Shown: positions 36,246-45,830 of the stretch, in pieces
Numbering within the stretch: the first letter of the stretch is position 1
How the letters are laid out: every line of letters begins with the position of its first letter
Assembly: GCF_004378855.1 (NCBI RefSeq)
Contig: NZ_RYYL01000002.1
Location: forward strand, 156,312-220,311
Direction: 5' to 3'
DNA from: Campylobacter sp. US33a
GTDB taxonomy: Bacteria; Campylobacterota; Campylobacteria; Campylobacterales; Campylobacteraceae
Length of the DNA: 64,000 bases
Notes under the pieces: model-generated
Seen by the model: only the letters and a program-made list of their open reading frames with translations
What the model was told of the DNA's origin: nothing
Databases searched by the model: none
Position numbers and translations under genes: made by a program

Positions 36246-38080
36246 GGTATTACGAGCTTGCTATTAAAGGATTTTATCTTGATATTTTAACTTATGAAAG
36301 CACTGAAATTATCAAGCCTTTAACAGAGGTGATTGTTGATTTAGGAGTAAAAAAAAATCTCAAAGCCATTGTATTAAGAGAGTGTTTAAAGCCTAATTTC
36401 AAAACAAAAGAGATTAAGGAAATTACGCCCAATTCTTTAAGTTTGTTTCAAAAAGAATTGGCTGATTTTATTTCTTATTATTATACTTGTAAATTTGCTT
36501 TTATCCTTAGCTTTTTTGAAACCTCTAAGCCTTATGAATGTAAAAAAATGACTGATTTGGAGGGTCCAAATTTAAGTTTTAATCAAAATAAAGCGCTTGA
36601 TTTTGCTAAGGAAAATCTTACTTCTTTACTTTTTGCTGACACGGGCAGTGGAAAAACTGAAATTTATATTTCTTTAATCAAAGAATATTTAGAAAAAGGA
36701 CAGCAAGTTTTGCTTTTAATGCCCGAAATTTCACTCACTCCACAAATGCAAAAACGCTTGGAAAAGTATTTTAAAGATAAATTTTTTCTTTGGCATTCTA
36801 AAATTTCAAAGAAAAAAAAAGAAGAATGCTTAAGGCACTTTTGTGAAGGTGAAATTTTACTAGTAGCTGGTGCTAGGTCAGCGCTTTTTTTACCCTTTAG
36901 AAATTTAGGACTTATTGTGGTAGATGAAGAACATGATAATTCCTATAAAGCTTCAAATAAGCCTTATTTTAATGCTAGGGATTTAGCACTTTTTCTAGGA
37001 CAAAAATTAAATATCAAAGTCGTTTTAGGCTCTGCAACCCCTTCAGTTACGAGTTTTTATAAGCAAAAATATTTCAGACTCAAAGGCACTTTTTTTGAAA
37101 GTAAAAAAGAATATATTTTTGATGAGAGCGATGAAATTTTAAGTCAAAAATTACTTTTGGAGCTTAGAACAAGCTTAAGAGAAAAAAAACAAATTATTAT
37201 TTTCTTGCCAAGTCGTGCAAATTTTCGCCAAATTTTGTGTAAAGATTGTGGTGATGCTATAAAATGCCCTTTTTGTTCCATTGCTTTGAGTATGCATAAA
37301 AGCAAAAACATACTTAAATGCCATTATTGTAATTTTATCCAAGAAATACCCTTTTCTTGCCCTAAATGCAAAGGCGAAGTTTTAGAGGCTAGGAAAATGG
37401 GCACTGCAGAGCTTAAAGAAAGGCTAGAAGGCATTTTTATAGATGCAAAAATTGCTAAATTTGATAGTGATGAGATTACAAGTGAAAAGAAATTAAATGC
37501 CATTTTAAAAGATTTTAACGATGAAAAAATCGATATTTTAGTAGGTACTTCCATGCTTGCAAAAGGACATGATTATCATAGTGTGGATTTAAGTGTGATT
37601 TTAGGGCTTGATGAGTACTTGTTTCGCCCAAATTTTAGAGCCAGTGAAGAAACTTTGGCTTTAGCGATGCAAGTAGCAGGTAGGGCAGGGCGAAAAGGCG
37701 AAGCAAGAGTGCTTTTGCAAACTAAAAATAAGCCTTTTTTTGAAAAATACATACAAAATTACGATGAATTTTTGAAAGATGAACTTGAAATTCGAAAAAA
37801 TTTATATCCACCTTTTAAAAGACTTATGCGAATTGTGATTGAAGATAAAGAGCAAAAAACTGCCCTTAAAACTTGTGAAAAATTAGTTTTTGAAATAGGT
37901 AAAATTAAGCAAGTTGAATTGATTGGCTATGGGGCTTGTGGTATAGAGATTATTAATAATAAATTTAGATTTTATATACTTTTAAGAAGTAATACTTATA
38001 CTCATCTTGTTAAAATTGCAAATTATGCTTTGGAATTTAAAAATGTGAGTTGCGATATTGATCCTATTGATTTCTCGTAA
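36242..38080 (+). CDS. priA: Primosomal replication restart helicase PriA
   Basis: A 612-residue superfamily 2 helicase with Walker A FADTGSGKTEIY, DEEHD box and a zinc module of CxxC pairs (CKDCGDAIKCPFC, CHYC, CPKC) inserted between helicase motifs, the hallmark of PriA. It reloads the replisome at stalled forks. The N-terminal DNA-binding region is shorter than in E. coli (732 residues in total there), as is common in epsilonproteobacteria. Confidence 0.92.
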   Translation: MRYYELAIKGFYLDILTYESTEIIKPLTEVIVDLGVKKNLKAIVLRECLKPNFKTKEIKEITPNSLSLFQKELADFISYYYTCKFAFILSFFETSKPYECKKMTDLEGPNLSFNQNKALDFAKENLTSLLFADTGSGKTEIYISLIKEYLEKGQQVLLLMPEISLTPQMQKRLEKYFKDKFFLWHSKISKKKKEECLRHFCEGEILLVAGARSALFLPFRNLGLIVVDEEHDNSYKASNKPYFNARDLALFLGQKLNIKVVLGSATPSVTSFYKQKYFRLKGTFFESKKEYIFDESDEILSQKLLLELRTSLREKKQIIIFLPSRANFRQILCKDCGDAIKCPFCSIALSMHKSKNILKCHYCNFIQEIPFSCPKCKGEVLEARKMGTAELKERLEGIFIDAKIAKFDSDEITSEKKLNAILKDFNDEKIDILVGTSMLAKGHDYHSVDLSVILGLDEYLFRPNFRASEETLALAMQVAGRAGRKGEARVLLQTKNKPFFEKYIQNYDEFLKDELEIRKNLYPPFKRLMRIVIEDKEQKTALKTCEKLVFEIGKIKQVELIGYGACGIEIINNKFRFYILLRSNTYTHLVKIANYALEFKNVSCDIDPIDFS

Positions 38081-38147
38081 TCCATGATGAAAATTAAGCA
38101 AAAAAGAGTTAAAATCTTTTAAATTTTTAAATAAAGAAGTTTAAAAA

Positions 38148-39221
38148 ATGGAATATAAAAGATTTAAAACAAGACAGATTAAAGTAGGTGATGTTTTAAT
38201 AGGTGGTGATGCACCTATTTCAGTGCAATCTATGCTTTTTACAAAGACAAGGGATATTGAAGGCTCATTAGAGCAACTTAACCGCCTTTATTTTGCGGGG
38301 GCAAATATCGTGCGTTTGGCGTGTCTTGATATGACAGATGCAAGGGCTTTAAGAGAAATTAAAGCAAAAAGCCCTTTGCCTTTGATTGTAGATATACATT
38401 TTAATCACAATTTAGCTGTATTTTGTGCCGAATTTATCGATGGAGTACGTATCAATCCTGGTAATATAGGCTCAAAAGAAAATATTAAAGAAGTCGTAAA
38501 AGCGTGTAAAGAGCGAGGTATCCCTATACGCATAGGTGTAAATCATGGTTCCATAGAAAAACAATTTAGTGATAAATTTGGCTATGGTGTTGATGCGATG
38601 CTTGAAAGTGCGATGTATAATATCAAGCTTTTGGAGGATTTGGACTTTTTTGATATAAAAATTTCCATGAAAACTTCTGATACGCAAAAAACCATAGAAG
38701 CTTATGAAAGACTTAGACCACTTTGTGATTATCCTTTTCATTTAGGAGTTACTGAAGCTGGGACAAAGTTTCATAGCACGATAAAAAGCTCCATTGCTTT
38801 AGGAAATTTGCTTCTTAAAGGCATAGGTGATACGATGAGAGTTTCGATGACTGGAGAACTTGAAGAAGAGATTAAAGTTGCAAGGGCGATTTTGCAAGAT
38901 AGTGGAGTGCAGAAAAGTGGTGTAAATATCATCTCTTGTCCTACTTGTGGAAGGATTCAAAGCGATTTAATCAGTGCTATTAAAATAGTAGAAGAAAAAA
39001 CTAAACATATAAAAGAACCTTTAAATATCAGCGTTATGGGTTGTGTGGTGAATGCTTTAGGAGAGGCTAAAGGTGCTGATGTGGCTATCGCCTTTGGAAA
39101 AAATCAAGGGCTTGTGATAAGGCACGGCGAAGTGGTAGCAAAACTTAAAGAAAACGAACTTGTGGATAGATTTTTAGCTGAAGTTGAAGATGAGGTTAAG
39201 AGCAGGGAGATAAAAGAGTGA
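38148..39221 (+). CDS. ispG: 4-hydroxy-3-methylbut-2-enyl diphosphate synthase
   Basis: A 357-residue enzyme (GcpE) with the TIM-barrel N-terminus ([12 protein letters not shown]) and the iron-sulphur domain, whose cysteines are in SCPTCGRIQ and [11 protein letters not shown]. It makes HMBPP in the MEP isoprenoid route. Its stop overlaps the GTG start of cipA. Confidence 0.94.
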   Translation: MEYKRFKTRQIKVGDVLIGGDAPISVQSMLFTKTRDIEGSLEQLNRLYFAGANIVRLACLDMTDARALREIKAKSPLPLIVDIHFNHNLAVFCAEFIDGVRINPGNIGSKENIKEVVKACKERGIPIRIGVNHGSIEKQFSDKFGYGVDAMLESAMYNIKLLEDLDFFDIKISMKTSDTQKTIEAYERLRPLCDYPFHLGVTEAGTKFHSTIKSSIALGNLLLKGIGDTMRVSMTGELEEEIKVARAILQDSGVQKSGVNIISCPTCGRIQSDLISAIKIVEEKTKHIKEPLNISVMGCVVNALGEAKGADVAIAFGKNQGLVIRHGEVVAKLKENELVDRFLAEVEDEVKSREIKE

Positions 39222-40390
39222 ATTTAGAGGGCGTGAAAATCTCACAAGATGAAAGAGGCAATAAAATTTATAGCTTTAAAGACACAAGCGAGTGGAATTT
39301 AAATTCTAAAATCAATTTTAAAGGTAAAAATAATATTCTTTTCATCGCAAAAGATGCAAAATTTAAGGATAGTTTTGTTGGCTTTAGTGGTGATGATTCT
39401 TTGGTTTTTATTGGAAATTCTTTGGTGGATAAGGTTAGTATCGGGGTATTTTATAATCAAATTTGTTACATAGGTAATAAAAATTATTTCAATCCAGGTT
39501 CTGTGAAAAGCCTTGCTTTATCTGAAGGAAAGCATATAATAATCGGCGATAATTGTTTATTTTCTTTTAATATTTGGTTTAGAAATGCTGATCCGCATTT
39601 AATTTATGATGTTACTTCAAAACAAAGGATTAACCCTAGTAAAAGCATCATTATTGGCGATCATGTTTGGTGCGGTCAAGATGCGGGTTTTATGAAGGGT
39701 GCTTTTGTGGCAAGTGGAAGCATCATCGGTGCTAAGAGTATGGTTGCGGGTAAAACATACTATTCAAATTCTATCTATGGTGGAAGTCCTTGTAGAAAAA
39801 TAAAAGAAAATATTTTTTGGAGTGGGCAATGTGTGCATACTTGGACTGATGAAATGACACAAAAATATCAAGAAATGCCTACAGGGGATTTTATTTTTAG
39901 CTTTAAAAAAGAGCAATTTTTGGATCCTATTTTGTTGGATAAAAAATTAAGTTCTTTACCTAATGCTTATGAAAAACTGGAATTTGTTTATCAAAATATC
40001 TATTTAAATACAAATAAAAATCGTTTTGCTTGTTTTGAAAATTTATCTTCTGCCAAAAAGTCAAATTCTCTTATAGGGGCTAAAGTGATAATCCAAAACG
40101 AACTCGCTTATAAACTTGGTTCGGCTATGATTAAGAATTCTAAGAGTGTTAAGGGCTGGTTTGTTTTGCCTTTTGAGCTTGCTAAAATTTCACAAAAACA
40201 CAAAAAAGAGCAAGAGCTTTATCAAATGCTTCTTAGTTTAAATGTCAATTTTACTTTGTCTAAATTAGAAGATTACGCAGACTTTGATGAAGCTTTGAGA
40301 ATGAAAAATCATTTAAGTTATAAGTTAGGTGAGGCTTTGATAGAAGCTAATAATAAAAAATGGGGGGGGGTATTGCAAACTGCCCTTTAA
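39218..40390 (+). CDS. cipA: CipA-like protein with left-handed beta-helix, poly-G switched
   Basis: A 390-residue protein starting at GTG. Residues about 95-200 have hexapeptide-repeat character and the acetyltransferase end [14 protein letters not shown]. The C-terminal half is unlike acetyltransferases. In C. jejuni the ispG-linked CipA is an invasion-associated protein. A G9 tract at 40362-40370 near the 3' end puts the stop 10 residues later. With G8 the frame runs to 40439, adding a basic tail ([16 protein letters not shown]...). So G9 gives a protein lacking that tail. Confidence 0.8.
   Translation: MNLEGVKISQDERGNKIYSFKDTSEWNLNSKINFKGKNNILFIAKDAKFKDSFVGFSGDDSLVFIGNSLVDKVSIGVFYNQICYIGNKNYFNPGSVKSLALSEGKHIIIGDNCLFSFNIWFRNADPHLIYDVTSKQRINPSKSIIIGDHVWCGQDAGFMKGAFVASGSIIGAKSMVAGKTYYSNSIYGGSPCRKIKENIFWSGQCVHTWTDEMTQKYQEMPTGDFIFSFKKEQFLDPILLDKKLSSLPNAYEKLEFVYQNIYLNTNKNRFACFENLSSAKKSNSLIGAKVIIQNELAYKLGSAMIKNSKSVKGWFVLPFELAKISQKHKKEQELYQMLLSLNVNFTLSKLEDYADFDEALRMKNHLSYKLGEALIEANNKKWGGVLQTAL
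40362..40370 (+). repeat. Poly-G (G9) phase-variation tract in cipA
   Basis: Nine consecutive G in the 3' end of cipA. Tracts of 8 or more G mutate at high rate in Campylobacter. G9 ends the protein as ...[10 protein letters not shown]10 as ...[13 protein letters not shown], and G8 gives a longer basic tail. The tract modulates the C-terminus rather than turning the whole gene off. Confidence 0.9.
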
Positions 40391-40503
40391 AATTTATAAG
40401 TTAGTAAAAGTTTTTAAACAGCAAAAAAGCAAAATTTAAGTGTTTAATTTTTTTAACATTCATTACTTTATATAAAAAAGATCAAATTTAAAATACTTAT
40501 AAA

Positions 40504-40521
40504 GTGGAGAAAACTCTCCAC
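40504..40521 (-). terminator. Terminator of the 40.5-42.0 kb unit
   Basis: A perfect 7-base stem GTGGAGA / TCTCCAC with the loop AAAC (plus strand). On the minus strand it follows the gene ending at 40533 and runs into a T-rich stretch. It could also stop transcripts coming from cipA. Confidence 0.7.
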
Positions 40522-40532
40522 ACGCAAGATAA

Positions 40533-40985
40533 TCAAACTTTTATGTCTTGCAAAATTTCAAAAAGAAAATCTTTTGCTTTATTGTTTAGTCTTTGATTTT
40601 CTTCTTTTGTCATACCTGGCAATACTGCATTAAAGTTATTGTTTAACGCAAAAATATCCTTATTAATTTCCACCGCAATTTCACTTGGAGTATCTGCTTT
40701 TAGCCTTTCTTGTTGAACTCTTTTCATTTCTCCAAATGGATTTCCTTGAAAGCCATCTTTTGAAGCTTCAACCAATGAAGCGGTTAAAGAAGCACACACT
40801 AACCTAAAATGAACATCAGGATCTACTTTCCCATTTGCATAATCTTCCCAAGACTGTTCTTCAATATCTTCATAAGTTAATATTTTATCATCTTCTTTTA
40901 CATTTTCGGTTTTTTTAACACTTTGATCCGCAGAAAAGTTTTTCTGTGGATAGTAAGCATTATTGTAGCTTGAACTAATTTGCAT
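40533..40985 (-). CDS. 'MxI..SY...DIKV' family protein B
   Basis: A 150-residue soluble protein starting MQISSSYNNAYYPQKN and ending FEILQDIKV. It shares its N-terminal and C-terminal pattern with the neighbour at 40997 and with the frameshifted gene at 22462-23122. The middle is charged and helical. It has no signal peptide or membrane segment. It is the last gene of a three-gene unit with a secreted protein. I recognise no named family. Confidence 0.65.
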   Translation of the reverse strand: MQISSSYNNAYYPQKNFSADQSVKKTENVKEDDKILTYEDIEEQSWEDYANGKVDPDVHFRLVCASLTASLVEASKDGFQGNPFGEMKRVQQERLKADTPSEIAVEINKDIFALNNNFNAVLPGMTKEENQRLNNKAKDFLFEILQDIKV

Positions 40986-40996
40986 ATTAACTCCTT

Positions 40997-41404
40997 TTAA
41001 ACTTTTATGTCTTGCAATAATCCACTTAGATAGTCAATAGCTTGATTTTTCCTAGCTTGAAAATGCGCCTCACTTTCAGCTTGTCCCATATAATATCCTT
41101 TTTGGATAGAATTAGATTTTAGAATATCAATCATATCATTGATACTCTTTTTTTGCTCAATAACGCTAGATTTAGCCAATTTATCATTATAATCTTTAAT
41201 GCGAACATCTCCATTTTTTCTAAAATTTATAATAGACTGACTTTTCCAAACAAACCCAACTGTATTTAAATATTCTTCTGTGGATAATTCTTTCTCCGCT
41301 TTATCTAAAGCATTATCAAGAACACTTTTTGTTTCAGCATTTTTATCCACACGAGAATTATTTTGTGCGTAAAAAGTGCTATAAGAATTACCTATTATTC
41401 TCAT
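40997..41404 (-). CDS. 'MxI..SY...DIKV' family protein A
   Basis: A 135-residue soluble protein starting MRIIGNSYSTFYAQNNS and ending SGLLQDIKV, a paralogue of the next gene although overall identity looks low. It begins 4 bases after the stop of the secreted-protein gene, so the two are coupled. The conserved short motif at the very N-terminus of all three copies could be an export or targeting signal; this is inference. Confidence 0.65.
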   Translation of the reverse strand: MRIIGNSYSTFYAQNNSRVDKNAETKSVLDNALDKAEKELSTEEYLNTVGFVWKSQSIINFRKNGDVRIKDYNDKLAKSSVIEQKKSINDMIDILKSNSIQKGYYMGQAESEAHFQARKNQAIDYLSGLLQDIKV

Positions 41405-41408
41405 ATTT

Positions 41409-42005
41409 CTACCTAATCTGAATACTTGTGCTCATTGAATTGCCAGGTGCATTAATAGAACGAGAAGTAAATTCAAAATTTCCACTAGAATTAGCAGGTT
41501 TAGAAATATCCCAAATATCATACCAACCATCAATAATGTTATCGCCAGTATAATCCATTCCTTCTGAACTTAATTGCACCGCTTGATTTCCAGCAAATGA
41601 AGCCTTATCGTAACTTCCACCGCCATATCCCAATACAAGAGTATGAACCACAAATGGATCACCACCGTGATCATTATTAGTAATTGTTTGTCCCTCTTTT
41701 AGCTCTTCTCTTCCACCTTGTTGAGATATTACACCTAAAACTGCAACATAATAAACAGGAGGAGCAGGAGCTCTCATTGCCTTATTGTTTTTATTAGCCT
41801 CATAAGCTTTTTTCATTGCTTCCAAAGATTTATCAAATTCCCCACTAAGATATTTTTGTTTATTTGGAGAATTTGGCTCTAAATAAATATTAACACCATT
41901 GCGAGTAATTTTTTCTTTCCCCTCTATTGACGCATTATCACTAGCATTAGCAATGCCACAACTTAAAACACTAGCAAGTGCAACACTGATTAAATGTTTA
42001 ACCAT
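41409..42005 (-). CDS. DUF4879/YolA-like secreted protein
   Basis: A 198-residue protein with a signal peptide (cleavage probably after GIANA). The mature part has a Lys/Asn-rich spacer, then RAPAPPVYYVAVLGV, a NNDHGGDPFVVH segment and the end SINAPGNSMSTSIQI. These match the pattern I recall for DUF4879 proteins such as Bacillus YolA, which are small secreted proteins of unknown role. It leads the three-gene unit and has an AAAGGGG ribosome binding site. Confidence 0.6.
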   Translation of the reverse strand: MVKHLISVALASVLSCGIANASDNASIEGKEKITRNGVNIYLEPNSPNKQKYLSGEFDKSLEAMKKAYEANKNNKAMRAPAPPVYYVAVLGVISQQGGREELKEGQTITNNDHGGDPFVVHTLVLGYGGGSYDKASFAGNQAVQLSSEGMDYTGDNIIDGWYDIWDISKPANSSGNFEFTSRSINAPGNSMSTSIQIR

Positions 42006-42040
42006 ACTTACCCCTTTATAAAAAATTTATTTACACTATG

Positions 42041-42046
42041 ATTATA
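42041..42046 (-). promoter_or_regulatory. -10 box of the DUF4879 unit
   Basis: On the minus strand TATAAT preceded by TTGCT, 35 bases upstream of the ATG at 42005. It is a strong sigma-70 box; no sigma-28 or sigma-54 pattern is seen there, so the unit is probably not a flagellar-class gene set. Confidence 0.65.
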
Positions 42047-42134
42047 AGCAATAGTTATTCCGAATTAGAATATTTTAAATAATTGCAAAATAAAATCATA
42101 GTTTTGTTAAGTAAGAGAAATTTATATAAAAATG

Positions 42135-42416
42135 CTATTGTTTGGGTGTTTTATCTGCCATTTGGTAAATAAAAGCAAAAATTTCAGCTACGGCTTTGTA
42201 CATATTTGAAGGTATTTCATCGCCAAGATCAAGTTTGCTAAGTATTTCAACCAAATCCTCATCTTCCTTAATTGGCACTCCGTGCTCTTTGGCTAAAGAG
42301 ATGATTTTTGTAGCACTTTCACCTTTGCCACTTGCTAAAATTTTTGGAGCATTATTTTGTTTTTGGTTGTATCCTAGAGCAACGGCTTTTTTTATTTTAT
42401 TAAAATTTTTTGCCAT
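42135..42416 (-). CDS. FlhB C-terminal domain paralogue (FlhX-like)
   Basis: A 93-residue protein matching the cytoplasmic substrate-switch domain of FlhB (KAVALGYNQKQNNAPKILA, then EIPSNMYKAVAEIFAFIYQ), but without the membrane part and without the NPTH self-cleavage site. Such FlhX proteins can replace the FlhB C-fragment. It starts 2 bases after the large FliK-like gene, so the two work together. Confidence 0.8.
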   Translation of the reverse strand: MAKNFNKIKKAVALGYNQKQNNAPKILASGKGESATKIISLAKEHGVPIKEDEDLVEILSKLDLGDEIPSNMYKAVAEIFAFIYQMADKTPKQ

Positions 42417-42418
42417 TT

Positions 42419-44647
42419 TTAAGCCTTTTTATCAATGCCTATGTCAAGATCGTAATCTTTTAATTTTTGATTCTTAAATTCTGTGCGAATAATGTCTCCA
42501 ACAAAAAAATGAGAACCAAGTAAACCTATTTTGCTGATACTTCGTTTAAGTTCATGAGCGTTTTGATAAATTATTTTTCTAAACTCTGTATTTTCTACCA
42601 TAATATTAATATCGATATATTTGTCATTATTTAAAGCTACCAATACATCAAGTTCGCCAAGTTTTGCAAATTCGAGTTTAATTTGGGCAAAAAATTTATC
42701 TTTTTTACCTCGTTTAAAAATAATCTTAGAGTCGTTTAAATCCTCCCAAAAAAAGGGCAAGAAAGTATTGATAGAATTGTTGGCTAAAGATAATAATTGA
42801 TTAATTTCAATTTGAGCTAATAAACGATTAGCTTGATTTAACACTGCATCATTCTCAAGATTTTTTGCTAAATTAGATACCTGAAATAAGGTTGATTTAA
42901 TATCATTTTGAATTTCATCTGAAATTTCTGCATTATTTCTTATCGTGACCTTACTTAAATCTTTAATGGATAATTCAAGCTTATTATCAATATTTTTAAT
43001 ATCATTTAAATTTATTTTTGCATTTCTTGCATCATTATCTAAAATTTTTAAACCTTCATTGATTTTTCTACTTAAAGCAGACAAATCTTTGTTAAGCTTT
43101 TCAAGCTCTCCCATAGAATTTTTTTCATCATTGAAAATTAAATTTTTAATTGAAATTTTAGCATTTGTTGAATTTTGATTTTGAAAATTTGCATTTTCTT
43201 TTACAATGCCATCTTTGTTTTTACTTTCAAAAAAAGTAGAGTTGCTTTGTGTTGCTTTTTCTGGATTTGGTGTGGATGGATTTTTAATTTCATTTTCTTT
43301 TTTTAGAAGTTCTTGTGAAATTTTTTCTGAATTTTCTTTCTTTGAATTTAAAGTTTGATTTTCTTTTTTTAAATCAAGCTTTGTTGCATCTTGTGTTTTT
43401 TCATTTATTTTTGTGTCAGAATTTTCTAAATCAAGTTGTTTTTCATCTTCTGGTATTTCATTTTTTTGAGAATTTTCATTATTTCTTTTCTCTTCTTTCA
43501 AAATTCCATTTTGTGTTTTATTGCTTTCATTTTCGAGTATTTTTGTGTCAGATGAATTCGAAAGGACTTTTGATTCTTCTTTTAGATTTTCTTGCTTGAT
43601 GAAATTTGCATCTTGTAAAATTGTGTTTTTGTCGTGTGTATTTTGAATAGGATTTTTTGCATCACTTGGTTTTTCTTGATGAGGTGTAGAAGCATAAGAG
43701 TTTTGCGCGTTATCTTGTTTGTGATTTAGGATATTTTTTAGTGTGTCTTTTAGGTGTTTGAAATTTTGACTGATTTCTTTAAGGATTTTTGTATCACTTA
43801 AAATTAAATTTTGTGGTTTATTGAGTTCTTTGTATAAAGTATTTTCGTGTTTTTTTAATTCATTTAAAATTTTATTTCCTAGCAGGTGAATCTTTTTATT
43901 TGCCAAACTAGGATTTTTAGTTAGGTATTTTTTAAAATTTTCTATTTTTCCACTTAGGCTTAGTAGGGTTTGAAAGGAGCTATTTTTTAAAATATTAAGA
44001 TTTTGTTCTTTATTGGTTTGAAGTATAGTTTTTAAATTTTTAAAAGAAGAAGTAAGATCTTGATTTTTACTTGCAAGTTCTGCGATCTGGGAAGCGATTT
44101 GATTACTACTTAGTGTTTTAATAGTGTTTAAAAGAGAATGAAAGCTTTTGGGAAAATTTTCTGTATTTAGGGCATTTTTAAGTTTTGCTTCAAAAAATAC
44201 TCCTGAATTTTTAAACAACAGCTCTACATCGTTTTTTTGTATTTGATTGATAGGTTTTGAAATTTGATTAAGCTTTTCTAGTAAAGGTTTAAAATGTTCG
44301 TCTTTTGCAAGTTCTATACTTAAGGATTTAAGTTCTTTGCTAAAATTAGGTGCAAAGTTGAGATTTGGAGCTTGTTTTAAAATATTTGAATCAGGATTTT
44401 TATGTGCTTTTAATTGATCTAGAAGTTTATTGATGAGGTTTTGAAGTTTAAGTTGAGTATTATCAATGAGGTTTGGGTTTTGAATGTTGGGTTTGTCAAT
44501 GAGGGTATTAAGCCCTAAATTTTTTTTGAGTTCATTTGATAAAAGATTATTGGAAGTTTGGGTTTTAGTTTTTTTAGCATCGTTTTTAATATCTTCTTTT
44601 TTGTTGTTAAGATTTTGATTTGGATTAAGTAAATTTGTATTAATCAT
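42419..44647 (-). CDS. Large Asn/Lys-rich protein with FliK-like C-terminus
   Basis: A 742-residue protein, low in complexity over about residues 300-480 (repeated Lys, Asn, Glu, Ser). The last 110 residues (FFAQIKLEFAKLGELDVLVA, and a later block ending in IGIDKKA) resemble the Flg_hook domain of FliK hook-length proteins. Together with the FlhB-domain gene downstream this suggests a secretion-switch pair separate from the main FliK/FlhB. It is very divergent, and the role is inference. Confidence 0.6.
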   Translation of the reverse strand: MINTNLLNPNQNLNNKKEDIKNDAKKTKTQTSNNLLSNELKKNLGLNTLIDKPNIQNPNLIDNTQLKLQNLINKLLDQLKAHKNPDSNILKQAPNLNFAPNFSKELKSLSIELAKDEHFKPLLEKLNQISKPINQIQKNDVELLFKNSGVFFEAKLKNALNTENFPKSFHSLLNTIKTLSSNQIASQIAELASKNQDLTSSFKNLKTILQTNKEQNLNILKNSSFQTLLSLSGKIENFKKYLTKNPSLANKKIHLLGNKILNELKKHENTLYKELNKPQNLILSDTKILKEISQNFKHLKDTLKNILNHKQDNAQNSYASTPHQEKPSDAKNPIQNTHDKNTILQDANFIKQENLKEESKVLSNSSDTKILENESNKTQNGILKEEKRNNENSQKNEIPEDEKQLDLENSDTKINEKTQDATKLDLKKENQTLNSKKENSEKISQELLKKENEIKNPSTPNPEKATQSNSTFFESKNKDGIVKENANFQNQNSTNAKISIKNLIFNDEKNSMGELEKLNKDLSALSRKINEGLKILDNDARNAKINLNDIKNIDNKLELSIKDLSKVTIRNNAEISDEIQNDIKSTLFQVSNLAKNLENDAVLNQANRLLAQIEINQLLSLANNSINTFLPFFWEDLNDSKIIFKRGKKDKFFAQIKLEFAKLGELDVLVALNNDKYIDINIMVENTEFRKIIYQNAHELKRSISKIGLLGSHFFVGDIIRTEFKNQKLKDYDLDIGIDKKA

Positions 44648-45830
44648 TGTTTAAAATAGCCATACTTCCAGGCTCGCTTTTATAGCGTTTTTTGATAATA
44701 TTTGGCTTATTGATTGTAAATAAAATTAAAAATCCTAAGCATACAAGATAAAACCAAATAAAACCATTAGAGCTAAAAAATTGCATTAAAGCACCAAGTA
44801 TTAATGGAGCAAATAAAGAGCCAATGGAGTAACAAAACAAAATTCCTCTTCCAAGCTCAATTGTCTTGCTTTTGTCTTCTAGCATATCATTGGCTCTTGC
44901 TAAAGCTAGAGCGTAAAGGCAAAAAACTCCTATGCCTAAAAGGAAAGATAAAATACACTGAAAGATTAAATTTAAATTGAAAAGTAAAAAGACAAGCATG
45001 GTTAAAAAACCTATACTTGCACAAATCATAATGGCAAATTTGCGACCTAATTTATCAGAAATTGTGCCAATTAGAATTTGGGCAAAAAAACCGCCCAGCA
45101 TTGCACAGAATATAAAATAAGCCACAGCTTGGGTATTTAGATTTTGCGAAAGTATGAAGAGCGAAGACATAGAAAAAAAGCCATTAATGCACATTCCCGC
45201 GATAAAGCTTGTTACGAGTGCTAGTGGAGCGATATTAAAAATTTTTGGGAAAGAAATTTTATTGGCTTTAGGTAAGGTAGGCTCTTTGATGCGAATAAGA
45301 TTTAAAGGTATAGAGGAGAACATAATCAAAGCCGCACTTAGAATAAAAATCGTTGTTTTGTCAAGATCAAAAGCAATGAGTAAAATTCCTATGCCAAAAG
45401 AAAGATAAAAGACTATCTCATAAAATCCTAACACCCTTGAACGAATGGAATTTTTAGCTTTTTCATTGAGCCATGATTCTATAGTCATCAATAAAGCATA
45501 ATAACAAGCCCCTAAGAAGAATCTTAGCAAGGCCCATAGGTAAAGATTGTTGCTAATGATATGTAAGATTATTGAAATGGAAAAAATCGCAGCAAATATT
45601 CCAAATGCCCTGATGTGACCTACTTTAGAAATGATTTTATGAGCACTCATGGTACTAAACATAGCACCAAGAAAAAAGCAAGAATTTATAAGACCTATAG
45701 CAAAATCGCTGATATTTAAATTTTTTAATATTACCCCAATTGAGCTTACAATAAGGGCATTTCCGGCAAATAAAAAAGACATTCCGGCAAAAAGTGCCGT
45801 CATTGATTTAATAGTTCTTTTTGGACTCAT
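44640..45830 (-). CDS. MFS transporter, YcaD-like
   Basis: A 396-residue major facilitator with 12 predicted helices and the LLMTIESWLNEKAKNSIRSR segment typical of YcaD-type carriers, plus GTISDKLGRKFAIM in the middle loop. It overlaps the FliK-like gene by 8 bases and the membrane protein gene upstream by 23. The substrate is unknown. Confidence 0.8.
   Translation of the reverse strand: MSPKRTIKSMTALFAGMSFLFAGNALIVSSIGVILKNLNISDFAIGLINSCFFLGAMFSTMSAHKIISKVGHIRAFGIFAAIFSISIILHIISNNLYLWALLRFFLGACYYALLMTIESWLNEKAKNSIRSRVLGFYEIVFYLSFGIGILLIAFDLDKTTIFILSAALIMFSSIPLNLIRIKEPTLPKANKISFPKIFNIAPLALVTSFIAGMCINGFFSMSSLFILSQNLNTQAVAYFIFCAMLGGFFAQILIGTISDKLGRKFAIMICASIGFLTMLVFLLFNLNLIFQCILSFLLGIGVFCLYALALARANDMLEDKSKTIELGRGILFCYSIGSLFAPLILGALMQFFSSNGFIWFYLVCLGFLILFTINKPNIIKKRYKSEPGSMAILNND

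Noticed and set aside
42196..42477. 93-residue plus-strand frame over the FlhX-like gene
   Set aside because: It is the reverse-strand shadow of the 42135-42416 and 42419-44647 genes, without a ribosome binding site or recognisable content.
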